Origin: Raphanus sativus
Taxonomy: Eukaryota; Streptophyta; Magnoliopsida; Brassicales; Brassicaceae
DNA length: 64,000 bases
Assembly: GCF_000801105.2 (NCBI RefSeq)
Contig: NC_079516.1
Coordinates: 45,488,908 to 45,552,907 of the forward strand
Direction: 5' to 3'
The first letter of the stretch is position 1; the number at the start of each line of letters is the position of its first letter. A program made the translations under genes and the position numbers. Positions 11,098-22,927 of the stretch are shown here, in pieces. The notes under the pieces are model-generated. The model ran no database searches. It was not told the origin of the DNA and saw only the letters and a list, made by a program, of their open reading frames with translations.

Positions 11098-11342
11098 TTT
11101 CTTTGATTTTTTTCTTCTTCTTCTTAAGAACACGAATAGACGCTTTGCGTTTTTTTGCTTCAACATGGAGAGCATAGGAGTGTATTAATGCAAGAGGAGC
11201 AGCTGCTACTTTGCTTCGGGTAAAGGTTTGTGTTTTTTGATATTTTGGCGGTTTCATTTGGAAAATGATGACGTGGCGGATGACTGTGTGGGAAGGACGA
11301 ATAACGGAAGCGTGTTGTGAGATGGTAAAGGACAAAAGTGAT

Positions 11343-11442
11343 GATGTGGGTGTATATTATTGGACGGAAACTAAACCATGTCTTGAAGTTGGTGATGCGG
11401 TGTTATATTATTGGACGGAAACTAAACCCTGTCCTGAAGTTC
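11343..11442. repeat. 51-bp tandem duplication upstream of NTL8
   Basis: Two units share ATTATTGGACGGAAACTAAA and the flanking GATG(T/C)GG(G/T)GT. They lie about 250 bp upstream of the NTL8 ATG, so any regulatory motif they carry is doubled. Confidence 0.8.
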
Positions 11443-11787
11443 TCTCATTATTCTTTGTTTTTTCCTCATTAGTCTCTGCATTTTTAGTGTTCATAAAAAA
11501 AAATTCTCCATTTTTAATAAAGCATTTCAATTACCGTGTAAAACAAAATGTGCTTATTCTTCCTTTCTATGTTATCAGTTTTCTTTTTGTTGAATAATAT
11601 CGGAATAGATTTTGCTGTAAGTATTGACTTTTTCACTGTTTCTTATGTTACAAATGATGAATACTTTTTTAAGACCTCGAAGAAAAGCCTTGTAAACTGT
11701 TGCTAAGGAGATATAATTTGATGAAATAATTTTCATTTAATTTTTTCTTGCCTAAACAATTTTGTTAGTATTAAATTATTAATATGT

Positions 11788-11835
11788 AAATAAACTTTAT
11801 AATCTTTTCTGGTCAAATAAACTTTATAATCTTTT
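11788..11835. repeat. Tiny insertion between 21-bp direct repeats
   Basis: The 21-bp units 11788-11808 and 11815-11835 are identical and separated only by CTGGTC. The second unit starts with AAA, so the joint reads GGTCAAA. This is the least certain member of the micro-insertion class, because a plain slippage duplication would look similar. Confidence 0.5.
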
Positions 11836-12783
11836 ATGATAATAATATTTATAAAGAATTTAGCATTGTTTATAGAACTTTAATTAATAAATATATTGAT
11901 TAACCATATTGTTAGATAATAACAATCTTTAAATGTCAAATTTTTATACTAATAAACGACTATAGTATAATTATTATCGAATTTACTCAAATAGGATAAC
12001 AATGAATAACATTTCTATAAAATTAATTTCATAAATTATTTCATCATACTAGTAGAGTTGAATTAGTTTATTAAAAGTTAGTGTATTATAAATATATAAA
12101 AAAAATTAGAATATTTTATCAAAAATTAGCTTAGGGCAAATTAAAATGTTAATTGACCTGCACTGCCAATTAAATTAAGAAAGAGCTTTGTTTCCGAGGG
12201 AAAAGGACAAAAACACAAAAGAATTGCCTAAAAGACAAAGTAATCCAAACCATGGCGTCGCTGGAAGGCGAAAGAGAAAACAGCCAAAAAGAAAGTAAAG
12301 AGAATCACAGGTACTACGAGGGGGGGGTACAAATCTAAAGGAGGACAAAGAGACAAGAGTTGAGATAGAGAGAGTAGAAAATTGTAAGACCTTTTTGCAT
12401 ACAGCAACCATCACCAGCCAACTCTGTTCAAATACCCATGCGGTCTTCCAGAAATGAGATTTTTTTAGTAGAAAGAACCGGTAGATCTAGCAAACTCCAC
12501 ATCAAACCTTCTTGCCTAATTTTCTGGAATAACCTTGTTCTGGCAACTGGGAACTCCTTCCACTGAGAGAAACAACATTTGAGGGAAAAATTTAGCAATT
12601 CTATAACCTGGTCTATGATAATGACTCAACTCGAATAAAGACCCTCAAAAAAAAAAACAGGCTAATTAGGATGATGCTACAAACTCGTTTTCGTGTCATA
12701 ACACAGCCAGAGAGTCCAATAAAGACCTCAACTGGTTTGTCTTGAGATCAAATCTAATAAGGTGGGGGGAAGACATTATAGTG

Positions 12784-13663
12784 TCACCCACCTGCATGCT
12801 TAGGCTTGCAGTCTGGTTGGTCTTTCTGTTTTACGGCTTTTGTTGTGTCGAGGACCACGACCCGCCCGTCTACCAACTGTGATCCAAATAACAAGATTTT
12901 CAAAAAACATAACCAGTATCAAAGAGTTGATGAGATTCATATTATTCCACAACAAATAGTTCCATTCTCTAGCATATATATATCTTATTCTAATTCTCCA
13001 CCACAACACATTCATCAAAATATATATATTTCCCAAGCTAATAGAGATGGGGAAAGTACCTGTCCGTTAAGTTGTAACAAAGCTTCGTCGGCTTCTTCTT
13101 TGGAAGAGAATTTGACATAAGCAAACCCTTTTGGTCTGCATCTGACTTTGTCCATCACAACATTCACTGAAGCAACAAAAACGGTGGTGTAGAAGACAAA
13201 AAAAATAAATAAAAAGATATGTAAATAAAAAGATTTAGTGTTGAGATTAATAGACTGACCACCAAGAACACGACCATATTGAGAAAAAGCTTGAGTTAAT
13301 GTTTCTTCTGTGCTTGAGAAAGAGATGCCTGCAAACAAAAACAAAACAAAGCCTCCCAGATTTTTAGTGCCAGTAACACACAAGCAATCCCTGAAACTAA
13401 CATAAAGAATAAAGAAGCTCATACGATCTGCCACCAAAAACAAGACATGTAAAAGCTTCGAACTTTAAAGTTTGTTAAGACAATGTGGACGTTTATTAAG
13501 ACCATCTCTTCTAAAATCAAATTATATCAACTGGTAATCAGAGCATTACAGAAACAATCAAATCAATGATAATAATCTCAACTAATAGACAAATCCCTGA
13601 AAAAAAAACCATTTACGAAATTCAACGGAAGTAGCAATCAATAAAAGGGAAATCAGATTAAGC

Positions 13664-13712
<49 letters not shown>

Positions 13713-13861
13713 TTGACGAAAAGTGTAGTAGAGGAGAAGGTTCTGGAGAAGACAAGAGATGGATTGGGAGAGCGATTGAGGAGATGGCTGAGCATTATGA
13801 AGCTGTCTGGATGTGTGCCGCAGGCGATTCCAACTTTTATAACTTCTTTAGTTGATACCAT
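12784..13861 (-). CDS. Small RRM RNA-binding protein, probably organellar
   Basis: Four exons, 13861-13711, 13328-13260, 13166-13060 and 12876-12784, give 139 residues in phase. A single RNA-recognition motif covers about residues 46-125. RNP2-like LFVKGI is at 47-52 and RNP1 KGFAYVKF at 86-93. The N-terminal 44 residues are rich in Ser, Arg and hydrophobic residues with few acidic ones, like a mitochondrial presequence; Met23 is an alternative start that would leave a more typical one. By position it corresponds to At2g27330 (recalled). Small single-RRM proteins of this kind act in organelle RNA processing in plants, but no specific RNA target can be inferred. Intron 1 begins at a GA/CT microsatellite. 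Confidence 0.87.
13666..13710. repeat. (GA)n microsatellite at the intron 1 donor of the RRM gene
   Basis: About 22 GA units run up to the exon edge. On the minus strand the donor reads AAAG/GTCTCTCTCT, so the intron starts directly with a CT repeat. Length variation here could affect splicing. Confidence 0.9.
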
Positions 13862-14678
13862 TTTTAAGTTTATATTATATTTTTAAATAAAAAAATTATT
13901 ATTATTTTAGATTTTATTTTCGATTAAATTAAACATAGAAATAAAATAAAATAGATGTTTTTATTTTAAATTATATTTAAAATAAATATTTATATATTTA
14001 AAATTATAATTTCAAATTGAGATTTTTATCTATTTATTTTGGATAAAATATTTTAAATTGTATAAAATTGACTAAAAATTTGGTATAAAAGTTGTGTAAT
14101 TATTAAAAGGTAAAACTAAATAGTATTTCTAAAATTTGTAGATATATAAAAAAAAATTAATGATGATACAATTGAAAAATTATAATTTAAAAAAATATAT
14201 AAAAAATGATAATTACACAGAGACAAAAATAAATGATTTTATAAGTAAAAGTTTTTCTCTACAACTTTGATGAAGAACAAAATGATATAAACTCCTATTT
14301 TTCACTTTGTTTATTTTTATCCATATATTAATAATATCTAATAAAGAAATCTAACAATAAAATTATAGAATTATACAATGTATAATACTAAAATATAAAT
14401 CATACATTTAAAACATTTATAATAGTATCAAACTGGTAAAACTCTGGTTTATAATAATAATCATGGGTCTTGAAGGAGTTGTAAGCATCCATTATCTTTT
14501 CAGAATGTTTGTTTTCTCTCTTATTCAACTAATAGGACTAAGAGAACATAAGCCAAACATACATGCCAATATGCAGGAAGTTTATTTATTTTGATTTAAG
14601 GGTCTATAAATCTCCCAAACGTTGGTACTTCCTTGGTAGTTCTATATATCAATACAGCAACAACTCATGTTACATTCT
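13862..14678. other. AT-rich intergenic DNA
   Basis: Very AT-rich sequence between the RRM promoter side and the 3' end of OTLD1. No repeat boundary or coding signal was recognised. Confidence 0.5.
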
Positions 14679-16954
14679 CTATTCCGTGGCTTTGCCTTTG
14701 CGTCGGTTTTTGCTGCCACAGCTCGTCTCCAGCACATAGCAGACCATAGAGTCAACATCGTCCCCAAAAATGCTATAGGCTTCAATGGCCTGCGTGTAGC
14801 TAAACCCCATCGACAAAACCATCTCGATGCTGCTGCTCAGCACCGTCTTCTCGATTGGTTTCCTATCACTGCCTGAAGTTCCTGTTTCAAAGAATATTTC
14901 ATTTTTTTTGTCTCTAAGAAATATCTAGGCGATAGAGGGTTTCAATAGATAGAGATTAACTCACTAGCTCCAGAAGAGGACGTCCCAGCATTAGAGGTGG
15001 ATGATTCCTTGGGACCAATTCGTGGTTTAGACCGTTCCATAAGATACTCAGCACGAGAAGCTTCCATTACAGATCGTTCTATTTCCTTCTCAGTAAGCTC
15101 AAGGTCAGAGTAATATCTCCCTTCTGCTATGAGCGCCTGGAACAAATACAGATACGTTAGCAGAGTCGCACAACTCAAGACAGATTGGTGGATTATATTA
15201 GATGATACGGGTTACTTGCATTATCAATCTGATGTTCTTGCTGAGCCTTTATAGCAGCTTTCACCTGCTCCCCGTCCACTTGTCTCTGGAATTAAAGGAA
15301 GAAAATTGATACCCTTTCTAATTTTAGTTACCTTCTTTTAGCACAGTTGAACAAAGAAGAGAAGAAACAATATTTACCCCAGTCAGGCTACTAAATCCAA
15401 GTCCTGCACCAACTGTCAATCGATGTGGATCAACCAACGAATTGTAATGATTCCCATGGTGGTAACTCAGCCTTATAGGAGGTGTATCGGTGTTGTAGCT
15501 CCCTTGAAATATGTTGATAGGCTCTATATGAAAGAAAAAACATTAGACTTGACATACATTTCAGTAAAGAACTATTTTTCCAATGTCAATCCAAGTTGAT
15601 GCACCTGTGCTATATGAGTAAATATGGATAGGCCTATTATACATTTCCGCCAAAGCTTGGATCTCCACGTTGTTTCCATAGACCTATTTTACCATTGTGC
15701 AAAAGAAAGGCGTCAAAACAGAATAAGTACACAAAATGAAGACATGGATAAGAGCAGCGTAGTTGTTCAAAAAAAAGGATAAGAGCAGCGCACCTTGTCT
15801 CTTCTTTTCCTCTTCAAGTAAGAGGTAAAGCCTTCAGTTATGAACTGAGAAAAGTGATCCCTCTCGTGTTCCTAAACCATCCATAATGAAACCAGTAAGT
15901 TCTACCAATTGTTACCGTCAAAATTAAAAACCACTACTTCTGTGCTACGTCTAAATCACAGTACACCCGGAAACATACATGGTGAATAGCTATTATATAT
16001 AAGGTACTCTCACGTGCTACTCTCAAATGCAAGTCACTTTTTAAACCTAATGGAAACTAAAAGAAAAAACAAAACCACCTAGAGCTCGACAGATGATTAA
16101 AAAGTTACCATGTAATCCATGCACATTTGTCTAGTTAAGTCGTATGACTCTGAGTCCCCATATACTTGATCTGCAACAGCCCGAAAGAGACAATTTCCAT
16201 CTTCCAACATACGCCTAATTTCAAAGCCTTTTGATTGTCTAATCTCGGTTTCAAACTGATGTTCTCGTTCCTATAAGAGTGGGAACCATATACATACATT
16301 AATTGATAATAAATCAACCGGTTTCAAACTTATATATTTCTGGAAAAAAAAAACACTTACCGAGCCAGAGCCAGAGCCAGAGCCTGAATGAGAGGGAATA
16401 AAAGATGGCATGTGCTCATCAGAACTGTTATAGCCTTCGTTCTCACTCTGTGATCTTGGGGAAGAAGGACGTGATCCAGTTGGCGAACCCCTAGTGGATA
16501 CAAGAGAGCGAGGCCCAGCTCCTCTTCTTGTTGTTGCTCCAATTTGTAAATCACCAAAACTTCCCAAGATCGATCTCCTGTTAACATTAGAAGAAGGCTT
16601 CGGTGGAGGAACAGGCACGGGTGGTGATGGTGAATCAGGGTCATCGCCACCACTAGCTGGAGAATCACAATCTACACCTTCACCTTCAACAACAACAACG
16701 TTTTCCGAAACAACCAAACCTTCATCATCTTCTTTAGCCAAAGGTTCATCACTGGGGAGTGATACATCCTTAGCATCAGAACACTCTGCTTCTTCTTCAA
16801 CTACAGTAACCTCATCCGTAGTTTCTTCACAAACAGTCGCTGGTGGTTCTGTTCCAGAGCCAGATGACGAAGCAGAAGAGGAGCCAGAAGAGGAGGAAGT
16901 AGAGCGGGTGGTTGCATTGGAAGAACTTCCGCGTTGAACCAAGATCCGAGCCAT
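14679..16954 (-). CDS. OTLD1: OTU-type deubiquitinase, OTLD1 orthologue
   Basis: Eight coding exons: 16954-16361, 16270-16109, 15871-15794, 15683-15605, 15523-15378, 15285-15220, 15136-14965 and 14881-14679, giving 499 residues. Residues 1-200 are a low-complexity region rich in Ser, Pro, Glu and Asp that ends in GS repeats. The OTU domain begins near 205. LEDGNCLFRAVADQ carries catalytic Asp222 and Cys225, and SYHHGNHYNSL carries catalytic His330. A UBA-like C-terminal module covers about 440-482 (VLSMGFSYTQAIEAYSIFG). Arabidopsis OTLD1 removes ubiquitin from histone H2B and works with the histone demethylase KDM1C in gene repression. Intron 6 uses a GC donor. A 5' UTR intron is likely (donor at 17498, CCG/GTGAGT). 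An in-frame start further upstream was not seen. Confidence 0.92.
15214..15219 (-). other. GC donor of OTLD1 intron 6 (GC-AG intron)
   Basis: The exon ends GAT AAT and the intron starts GCAAGT; the acceptor is TTCCAG before GCGCTC. Using the GT two bases further would add four nucleotides and break the frame, so the GC donor is required for the DNALIAEG joint. Confidence 0.8.
15746..15790 (+). mobile_element. Micro-insertion with A-run in OTLD1 intron 3, 14-bp duplication
   Basis: GGATAAGAGCAGCG occurs at 15746-15759 and 15777-15790 and flanks a 17-base insert, TAGTTGTTCAAAAAAAA. The right copy lies two bases from the intron donor of exon 3 (15793-15792 on the minus strand), which remains usable. 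Confidence 0.75.
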
Positions 16955-18409
16955 GAAGAAAGATTAGAGAAGATGATCCCAAGGTTTGTCCCTGGTTCTT
17001 GCTTTAGGGCCGACGATGACAATCCCTTGAGAGAGGGACTCCTTCCAGCCGTTGTCCACCTCGCAGCAAAACCTTCTCTGCATTCCCCTACCAATCATCA
17101 ATATTCCCCCAACTTTTAGACAAATCCAAACACCTTTCTAATACACTAACTCAAAGCTGCAACGTCCACTAACCACCACACAACAACGCAAAATAAACCT
17201 TCTAATTTTCTTGGAAACTAAATCTCAAACATCCCCCGTTCTCAAAGATACCACTTGGAAACTAAATCTGAAACATCCCCCTTCTCAAAGATACCACTTT
17301 TACTAGCTCAAAGCCTCCTAAAAATTCGATTAACCACATCCAAACAACTTTCAATACCAAAACGCACACGAAACGATGAGGAAGCTATGAACATGACCGC
17401 ACATAAAGAAAAGCAATCAAATTGAAAACATTTTTATACGATCGAGACGAAAGGCGTCGAAATCGAAGCCCTATAGAGTTGACCTATCGGAAACTCACCG
17501 GAGATTTCAGCACTGAGAAAAACGAATTTGAGATCCGACGGAGATTCGGAAGAACGCAGCGGAAATCGAAGATTAGGGTTTCGCGAGAAAGAAGATATCT
17601 CTATTTATATTTATATTCTCTTCTTGAGAATGATAAGTGATTTGTTTGTTATTTCTTTTTTTTTTCTTTTTGTTAACCGTGGTGTTCGGGTTAGGAGAGA
17701 CGGTCGGAGTGCTGACGTGGACTCAGCTGACGCGACTTCTCTACTGCGTCCACACGTGTCCACATCGTCTATGGATGTTTTCTATCCTGCGTAGGCAAAA
17801 GGTAGCTTTGCCACTTGTTCATGGCTAACGTTTTTAATGCAATTAAGGCTTCAACTAATTATTTTTCAAATACAAATATAATTTTCTAGCTAATTTATGT
17901 AATTGACATTATTAATAATTTATAATCAATAGTAGAATTGCATATAATATTTCTTTTTTTTGTGGAAAAGTATATAATACTTCTTTGTAGTTTGTAATAA
18001 TATAATTAACCAAAACTGAAAAAATGTATATAGATTAAGCTTTTACGTTAATTTATGATTTTTATAATATTTGTTTCATAGTTTCTAGAATCACAAACAG
18101 TCATTTCTTTTGTAGTGAACTGCAATTAATAAAAATACTTTTGAGTGGGTTGTATTTTGTATAATTCAAAGTACACATTTCCGTATACTAATGTATTAGT
18201 TTAAACAATGTCATGTACTTATTAGTTTTCTAAAAATAAAAATAAAAAAAGTATGGTTCAATTAATTTAGTTAATATCTGACAAACCAAATCTATTCTAC
18301 TAAAAAGAAATATTTTATAGATTAACATTCATTCACGTGTTATTTATGAAAATGTAGAATTTTTCAATTTCACTAAAAATAATATTATCAAATGAAATAA
18401 TGGTTTATT
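16955..18409. other. OTLD1 5' UTR and promoter, then AT-rich DNA
   Basis: 16955-17620 contains the untranslated leader and probably its intron; short open frames here are not conserved proteins. 17620-17830 is a GC-richer segment likely to hold the promoter. 17830-18409 is AT-rich with no recognised feature. Confidence 0.5.
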
Positions 18410-18999
18410 CAGGGATGTACATGAGTCAGCTAAGAGATCGTGGGTGTGGAGGAAACTCTTTAGGCTGCAACCCCTAATTTCTCAGTTCATTCGAGTGCAA
18501 ATAAATAACGGACAAAATACACTCAGACTACTGACTTCCCTTAGACTGACTTATTGATATTGTTGGGACTAATGGATCACAGAGGCTTGATATTAGACGG
18601 TGTGCAAAGGTAGCTGAAGCTGCAAATACATTAGGTTAGCATTTTAGGAGATGCCAGAACCAAAGCCTGCAACAACTAATCTCGAGCATCAGTAGTATAC
18701 AAGCTCCAATGAATGGTAGTGTAGAGAATGCTCTATCTTATGGCACGCTAGTGCGGATATGTACAATTATCTGTTTTCATCTACTAAAATACGGGAACAG
18801 ATACGTATGCACGAAAAGAAACGGAGATAAAGTGATTTTGTTCATGTAGGAAGTGCCTAAATTTCCATCACCTGGTTAACAATTCGTGATAGGTTTAAAA
18901 TAGGCACAAAAATGAAAAAGTGGGAAGTAGTATAAAGGTGTCTGTTTTGCGAATAATCTAATTAGTCCAAAGACCACCTCTTTCGCATGCCCATATATA
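18410..18999 (+). pseudogene. LINE reverse transcriptase tail (zf-RVT region), part 1
   Basis: Broken translation gives SKRSWVWRKLFRLQPLISQF near the start and FITWLTIRDR-like sequence near 18870-18900, the C-terminal zinc-binding region typical of plant LINE polymerases. It stops at the 5' edge of the LTR element at 19000. Stops and frameshifts show long decay. The sequence continues at 22714 and, after a second insertion, at 23459. Confidence 0.75.
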
Positions 19000-19781
19000 T
19001 GATGAAACCGTATTTTATAAACTACGGATTACTGAATATTGTAAAGAATAAAAATGATAAAATTATATCAAAGAGTAAGAAAAGGATGATACAACTGCAG
19101 AGGCGAAATATTATCTCTTTCCTTAACTCAAAATATGTCTCGTAGTGCGACGATTCGATAACGTAATGAGTCCCAGGATACAACTGCAAACAATCTTCTG
19201 AATTTGCGTCACTCTATCAGAAGCCTGGCGAAACTAGTTTGTGTTGTACTCTCAGACACAAGAAATAAAAAAAAATACTAACATGACTATTCAATATAGG
19301 AGATTGTGGTTTTTCTTTTGGTATTTGATGTGTATGTCCTTCTATCATGCTAACAAGCCATTTATATAGAAAAATAATGAGAAGCACAAGTTTCATTTTC
19401 AACATAGAAATGAAACCTCCATGGTGCACTAATGGAGACTTTAATTTTTGTCAATTAATATGTGAATTCATTTCACATTTTGACCAAAAAATTAAAGATT
19501 ATAATTATTATTATTTGACTCATTCAAACAAAATAATATACTTAAATGGATTTCTTTTTTTATATTTTATGAGTATAAAAGATCACATATATTTGATTTA
19601 TAAGATTAAGTTAATGAACATGAAGTCCAACTAACAAATCAAAATCCAAATCCAAATATCTAATGTGTATATTTGTAACTTTATACAAGTTTCTCAAATC
19701 ACACACATTAGACCTCCATTTCTCATTCACACCAACTCTATTTTTAGCATATGAATACATTGCTAAAAAATAGTTCCAACA
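19000..19781 (-). repeat. 3' LTR of the LARD-like element
   Basis: 782 bp, TG...CA on the minus strand. Aligned by eye with the right copy, it shows roughly 17-20 differences, mostly transitions plus single-base indels in homopolymers. Confidence 0.92.
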
Positions 19782-21929
19782 ATCCCCCACATGAATAGAA
19801 ATGCTTCTAGACACTAGAGGACTCGACAGACTTGACTTCCTAGACAAGATTCGACAAAACTCAACAAGACTCAACAAGACTCAACTAAAGACTTTTGAGA
19901 GTACAAACGAGAAATTCACTGCATGATGAGTTGGTAGCAATTTTTCAGCCTTGAACCAGTCATTGTTAATAGCTATCGGATTTACTCGGCCAGGAGGTGG
20001 CCATGATGTCTGGAACCTCCCGGGCTATGGTGTAAACCTAGACAATAGCCAAAACACAGTTTCATTCTCTCACAAAACTAATTTCTCTATTGTGTTCATT
20101 TTGGCCGTGAACATTCCTAGTAATCATGAGTGAACTTTAGAGAATATAGCCATTTTATTCTCCTAGAAACGGCCCCATTTCACACCCACAAGGTGATTTG
20201 CCATTAGTTTTGTTTAGAGGAATATCATGTACTACTCCATTCATATCTCAAAACAATTGGCACAAATCATTAAAAACAAATGCTTATCCTCTATTCTTTA
20301 CATGTAGCACTGTTTAATCATCCTAGGAACTGAGTATAGACCGAAGTCTTACAGTGCTTTGGGCAGATTTAGTTTGACTTAGTTGTCTCCTTGAACCTAT
20401 TTCTTGGGATCTCCAATCTGATAAGTAGAGTTACCGCCAAACCTCATCTTAGTTCATAGGCTAAACCCATTCCTCTTGATGATATTACAATTTGATCTCA
20501 TGACACATCTTTAATAACAGGATCCTAGGTTGTCATCACATTGAACATAATCTATAAAGATTAGTCGAGATCAATTGTCTAATGATTTTGTCATCTTTTT
20601 TTTTCTCAAGATACAATTAACCATTATACACAAAACTCAGTGTATAACACTAGTTTTTTTATTTTTTTTAAATCATAGTTTGATAACTATCACTAAGTTC
20701 ATTTGACATCTTTCCAATGACTTTATATGGTAAGCAAAGTTTCCCCCACATTTCTTGAGATAGCTCAAAACCATGCATATTTACATTTAACATCTCTTAA
20801 GAGTTTAGAAAGTTAATCTACAACTCCTTTAGATTTAAATGAATAATAAAAACAATTTCAAAAATTGCTACAACTTCCTTTAAAATGTATTTCATTCTCG
20901 GAAAATCACATTTTGGATACAACTATTTTAATAGTTCTCTCAAGTTGATTTCGAAATCCAACTTGTATATATTTTGATTTTTTTTTTTCAAAATATATTT
21001 TTGCTTTCTAGCAAATATACATATCATTAGATGATATTATTTGTACCATCAAAACCACAATTTTCTATGGTTATTCTCAAACATATTGACTTTAGAAACT
21101 ACAATACACATGTCAATTTCAGTCATATTGGTCTGAAAATTCTCATTGGTTTTGCATGGTCAACCTTTTTAAAAGGTGCATTTAAGCATTGGTGAAATAC
21201 AAATGTTTTGATCAATATCAACAAACATTTTATTTCTTATGGCAAATGATTTATATGTGGCAGACCTCTTCCAAACTTAATTTGAGGCGTCGACTCACAA
21301 AATTCATTTCCATCCATACAACTTGATCTCAAAAGATCAAAATTCTGTTTATAAATATGGTTTCACCATATATTTGAAACTTTTTAATCATTTTTTTTCT
21401 CATGATCAAGCACTTAATAATTAAATTAAGCTGTTCCGGAAAAATCTGAAATCACAAAATCAAAACGTTAATCACATTCTTGATAATTAAAGCAAATAAT
21501 TATCTTAACCAAGTCAAAGCATTAACATGCATTGTGACTAAAAACGTTTTATTCTAGTCACATTTTTGACTAATATTAAAAAAAAATGATTGTAACCACT
21601 CGATCCATCAATTAATGATTTTAATCTCCATAAAAATCATCAACAAAAATAATCTGATGGAATGAATAGATTCTTTATCACCATGAAATCTCCAATTCAT
21701 GTTTTCATGACAAAAAACTTCACAAAATAATCAGTTTTGTTAATATAATAATACAAACAAAAAATCTACAGAATTAAGATTGCAGGAAGATTATTGTGAA
21801 ATAATCCTATAGATCTGACACCGGCATCTTTTCCTAAAGATCAGTCAACCTGTTCTTACAAAACAAATACTTTTTACAATAATCAGTCCGGTTAGTGCAA
21901 AGCAATAAACGGATATTTTGAGTTAAGAC
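19782..21929 (-). other. Non-coding interior of the LARD-like element
   Basis: No gag or pol signal was found on either strand. Near the polypurine end there is a short run of GACTCAACAA-type repeats (about 19855-19890). The rest is AT-rich single-copy-looking sequence. Confidence 0.7.
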
Positions 21930-22713
21930 TGATGGAACCGTATTTTATAAACTACGGATTACTGAATATTGTAAATAATAAAAATGATAAAATTATATCA
22001 AAGAGTAAGAAAAGGATGATACAACTGCAGAGGCGAGATATTATCTCTTTCCTTAACTCAAAATACGTCCCGTAGTGCGACGGTTCGATAACGTAATGAG
22101 TCCCAGGATACAACTGCAAACAATCTTCTGAATTTGCGTCACTCTATCAGAAGCCTGGCGAAACTAGTTTTGTGTTGTACTCTCAGACATAAGAAATAAA
22201 AAAAAATACTAACATGACTATTCAATATAGGAGATTGTGGTTTTTCTTTTAGTATTTGATGTGTATGTCCTTCTATCATGCTAACAAGCTATTTATATAG
22301 AAAAATAATGAGAAGCACAAGTTTCATTTTCAACATAGAAATGAAACCTCCATGGTGCACTAATGGAGACTTTAATTTTTGTCAATTAATATGTGAATTC
22401 ATTTCACATTTTGACCAAAAAAATAAAGAGTATAATTATTATTATTTGACTCATTCAAACAAAATAATATACTTTAAATGGATTTCTTTTTTATATTTTA
22501 TGAATATAAAAGATCACATATATTTGATTTATAAGATTAAGTTAATGAACATGAAGTCCAACTAACAAATCAAAATCCAAATCCAAATATCTAATGTGAA
22601 TATTTGTAACTTTATACAAGTTTCTCAAATCACACACATTAGACCTCTATTTCTTATTCACACTAACTCTATTTTTAGCATATGAATACATTGCTAAAAA
22701 AATAGTTCCAACA
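21930..22713 (-). repeat. 5' LTR of the LARD-like element
   Basis: 784 bp; pairs with 19000-19781 along its full length. Confidence 0.92.
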
Positions 22714-22919
22714 ATATATTCACTGTATGGTTGGCGGTGGTGGGTTATCATTGGAAGTTGATGCTGATCCAGATCAGAAGGTAACTCTCACCGGTTTGGT
22801 GGAGCACAAGTATGAAAGATTGATCTTTATACTGCCAAGGCTGGTGTTCCAAACATGAATCTAGTACATATAAAGAGAGATAAGTGAAAGGAGGCACACA
22901 TGGAAGTTAACGTCGGTGA
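22714..22919 (+). pseudogene. LINE tail, part 2
   Basis: Continues the fragment at 18410-18999: with one ATATA copy removed, the joint reads in frame as FACPYIFTVW, the end of the zf-RVT zinc region. GGTTTGGTGGAGCACAAG matches the LVEHK stretch common in plant LINE tails. Confidence 0.75.
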
Positions 22920-22927
22920 TCCAGATG

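Larger units (their letters stand above)
11098..12783. other. NTL8 promoter side and AT-rich intergenic DNA
   Basis: Just upstream of NTL8 there is a 51-bp tandem duplication (11343-11442). From 11600 to 12170 the sequence is very AT-rich with one tiny insertion scar (11788-11835). From 12180 to 12783 the composition becomes mixed and probably includes the 3' UTR of the RRM gene. No gene was recognised. Confidence 0.45.
19000..22713 (-). mobile_element. Non-autonomous LTR retrotransposon (LARD-like), TSD ATATA
   Basis: Two LTRs of 782 and 784 bp flank about 2.1 kb with no coding capacity. The target duplication ATATA is present at 18995-18999 and 22714-22718. On the minus strand the LTR begins TGTTGGAACT and ends TCATCA. 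A polypurine tract, CATGTGGGGGAT, sits against the left LTR (19782-19793 on the plus strand), which fixes the orientation. No initiator-Met primer site follows the right LTR; the minus strand there reads GTCTTAACTCAAAATATCCG. Movement must depend on an autonomous partner that I cannot identify. Confidence 0.92.

Noticed and set aside
16494..16937. 147-codon plus-strand frame, Ser/Glu-rich
   Set aside because: Antisense shadow of OTLD1 exon 1; low-complexity coding on the other strand explains it.
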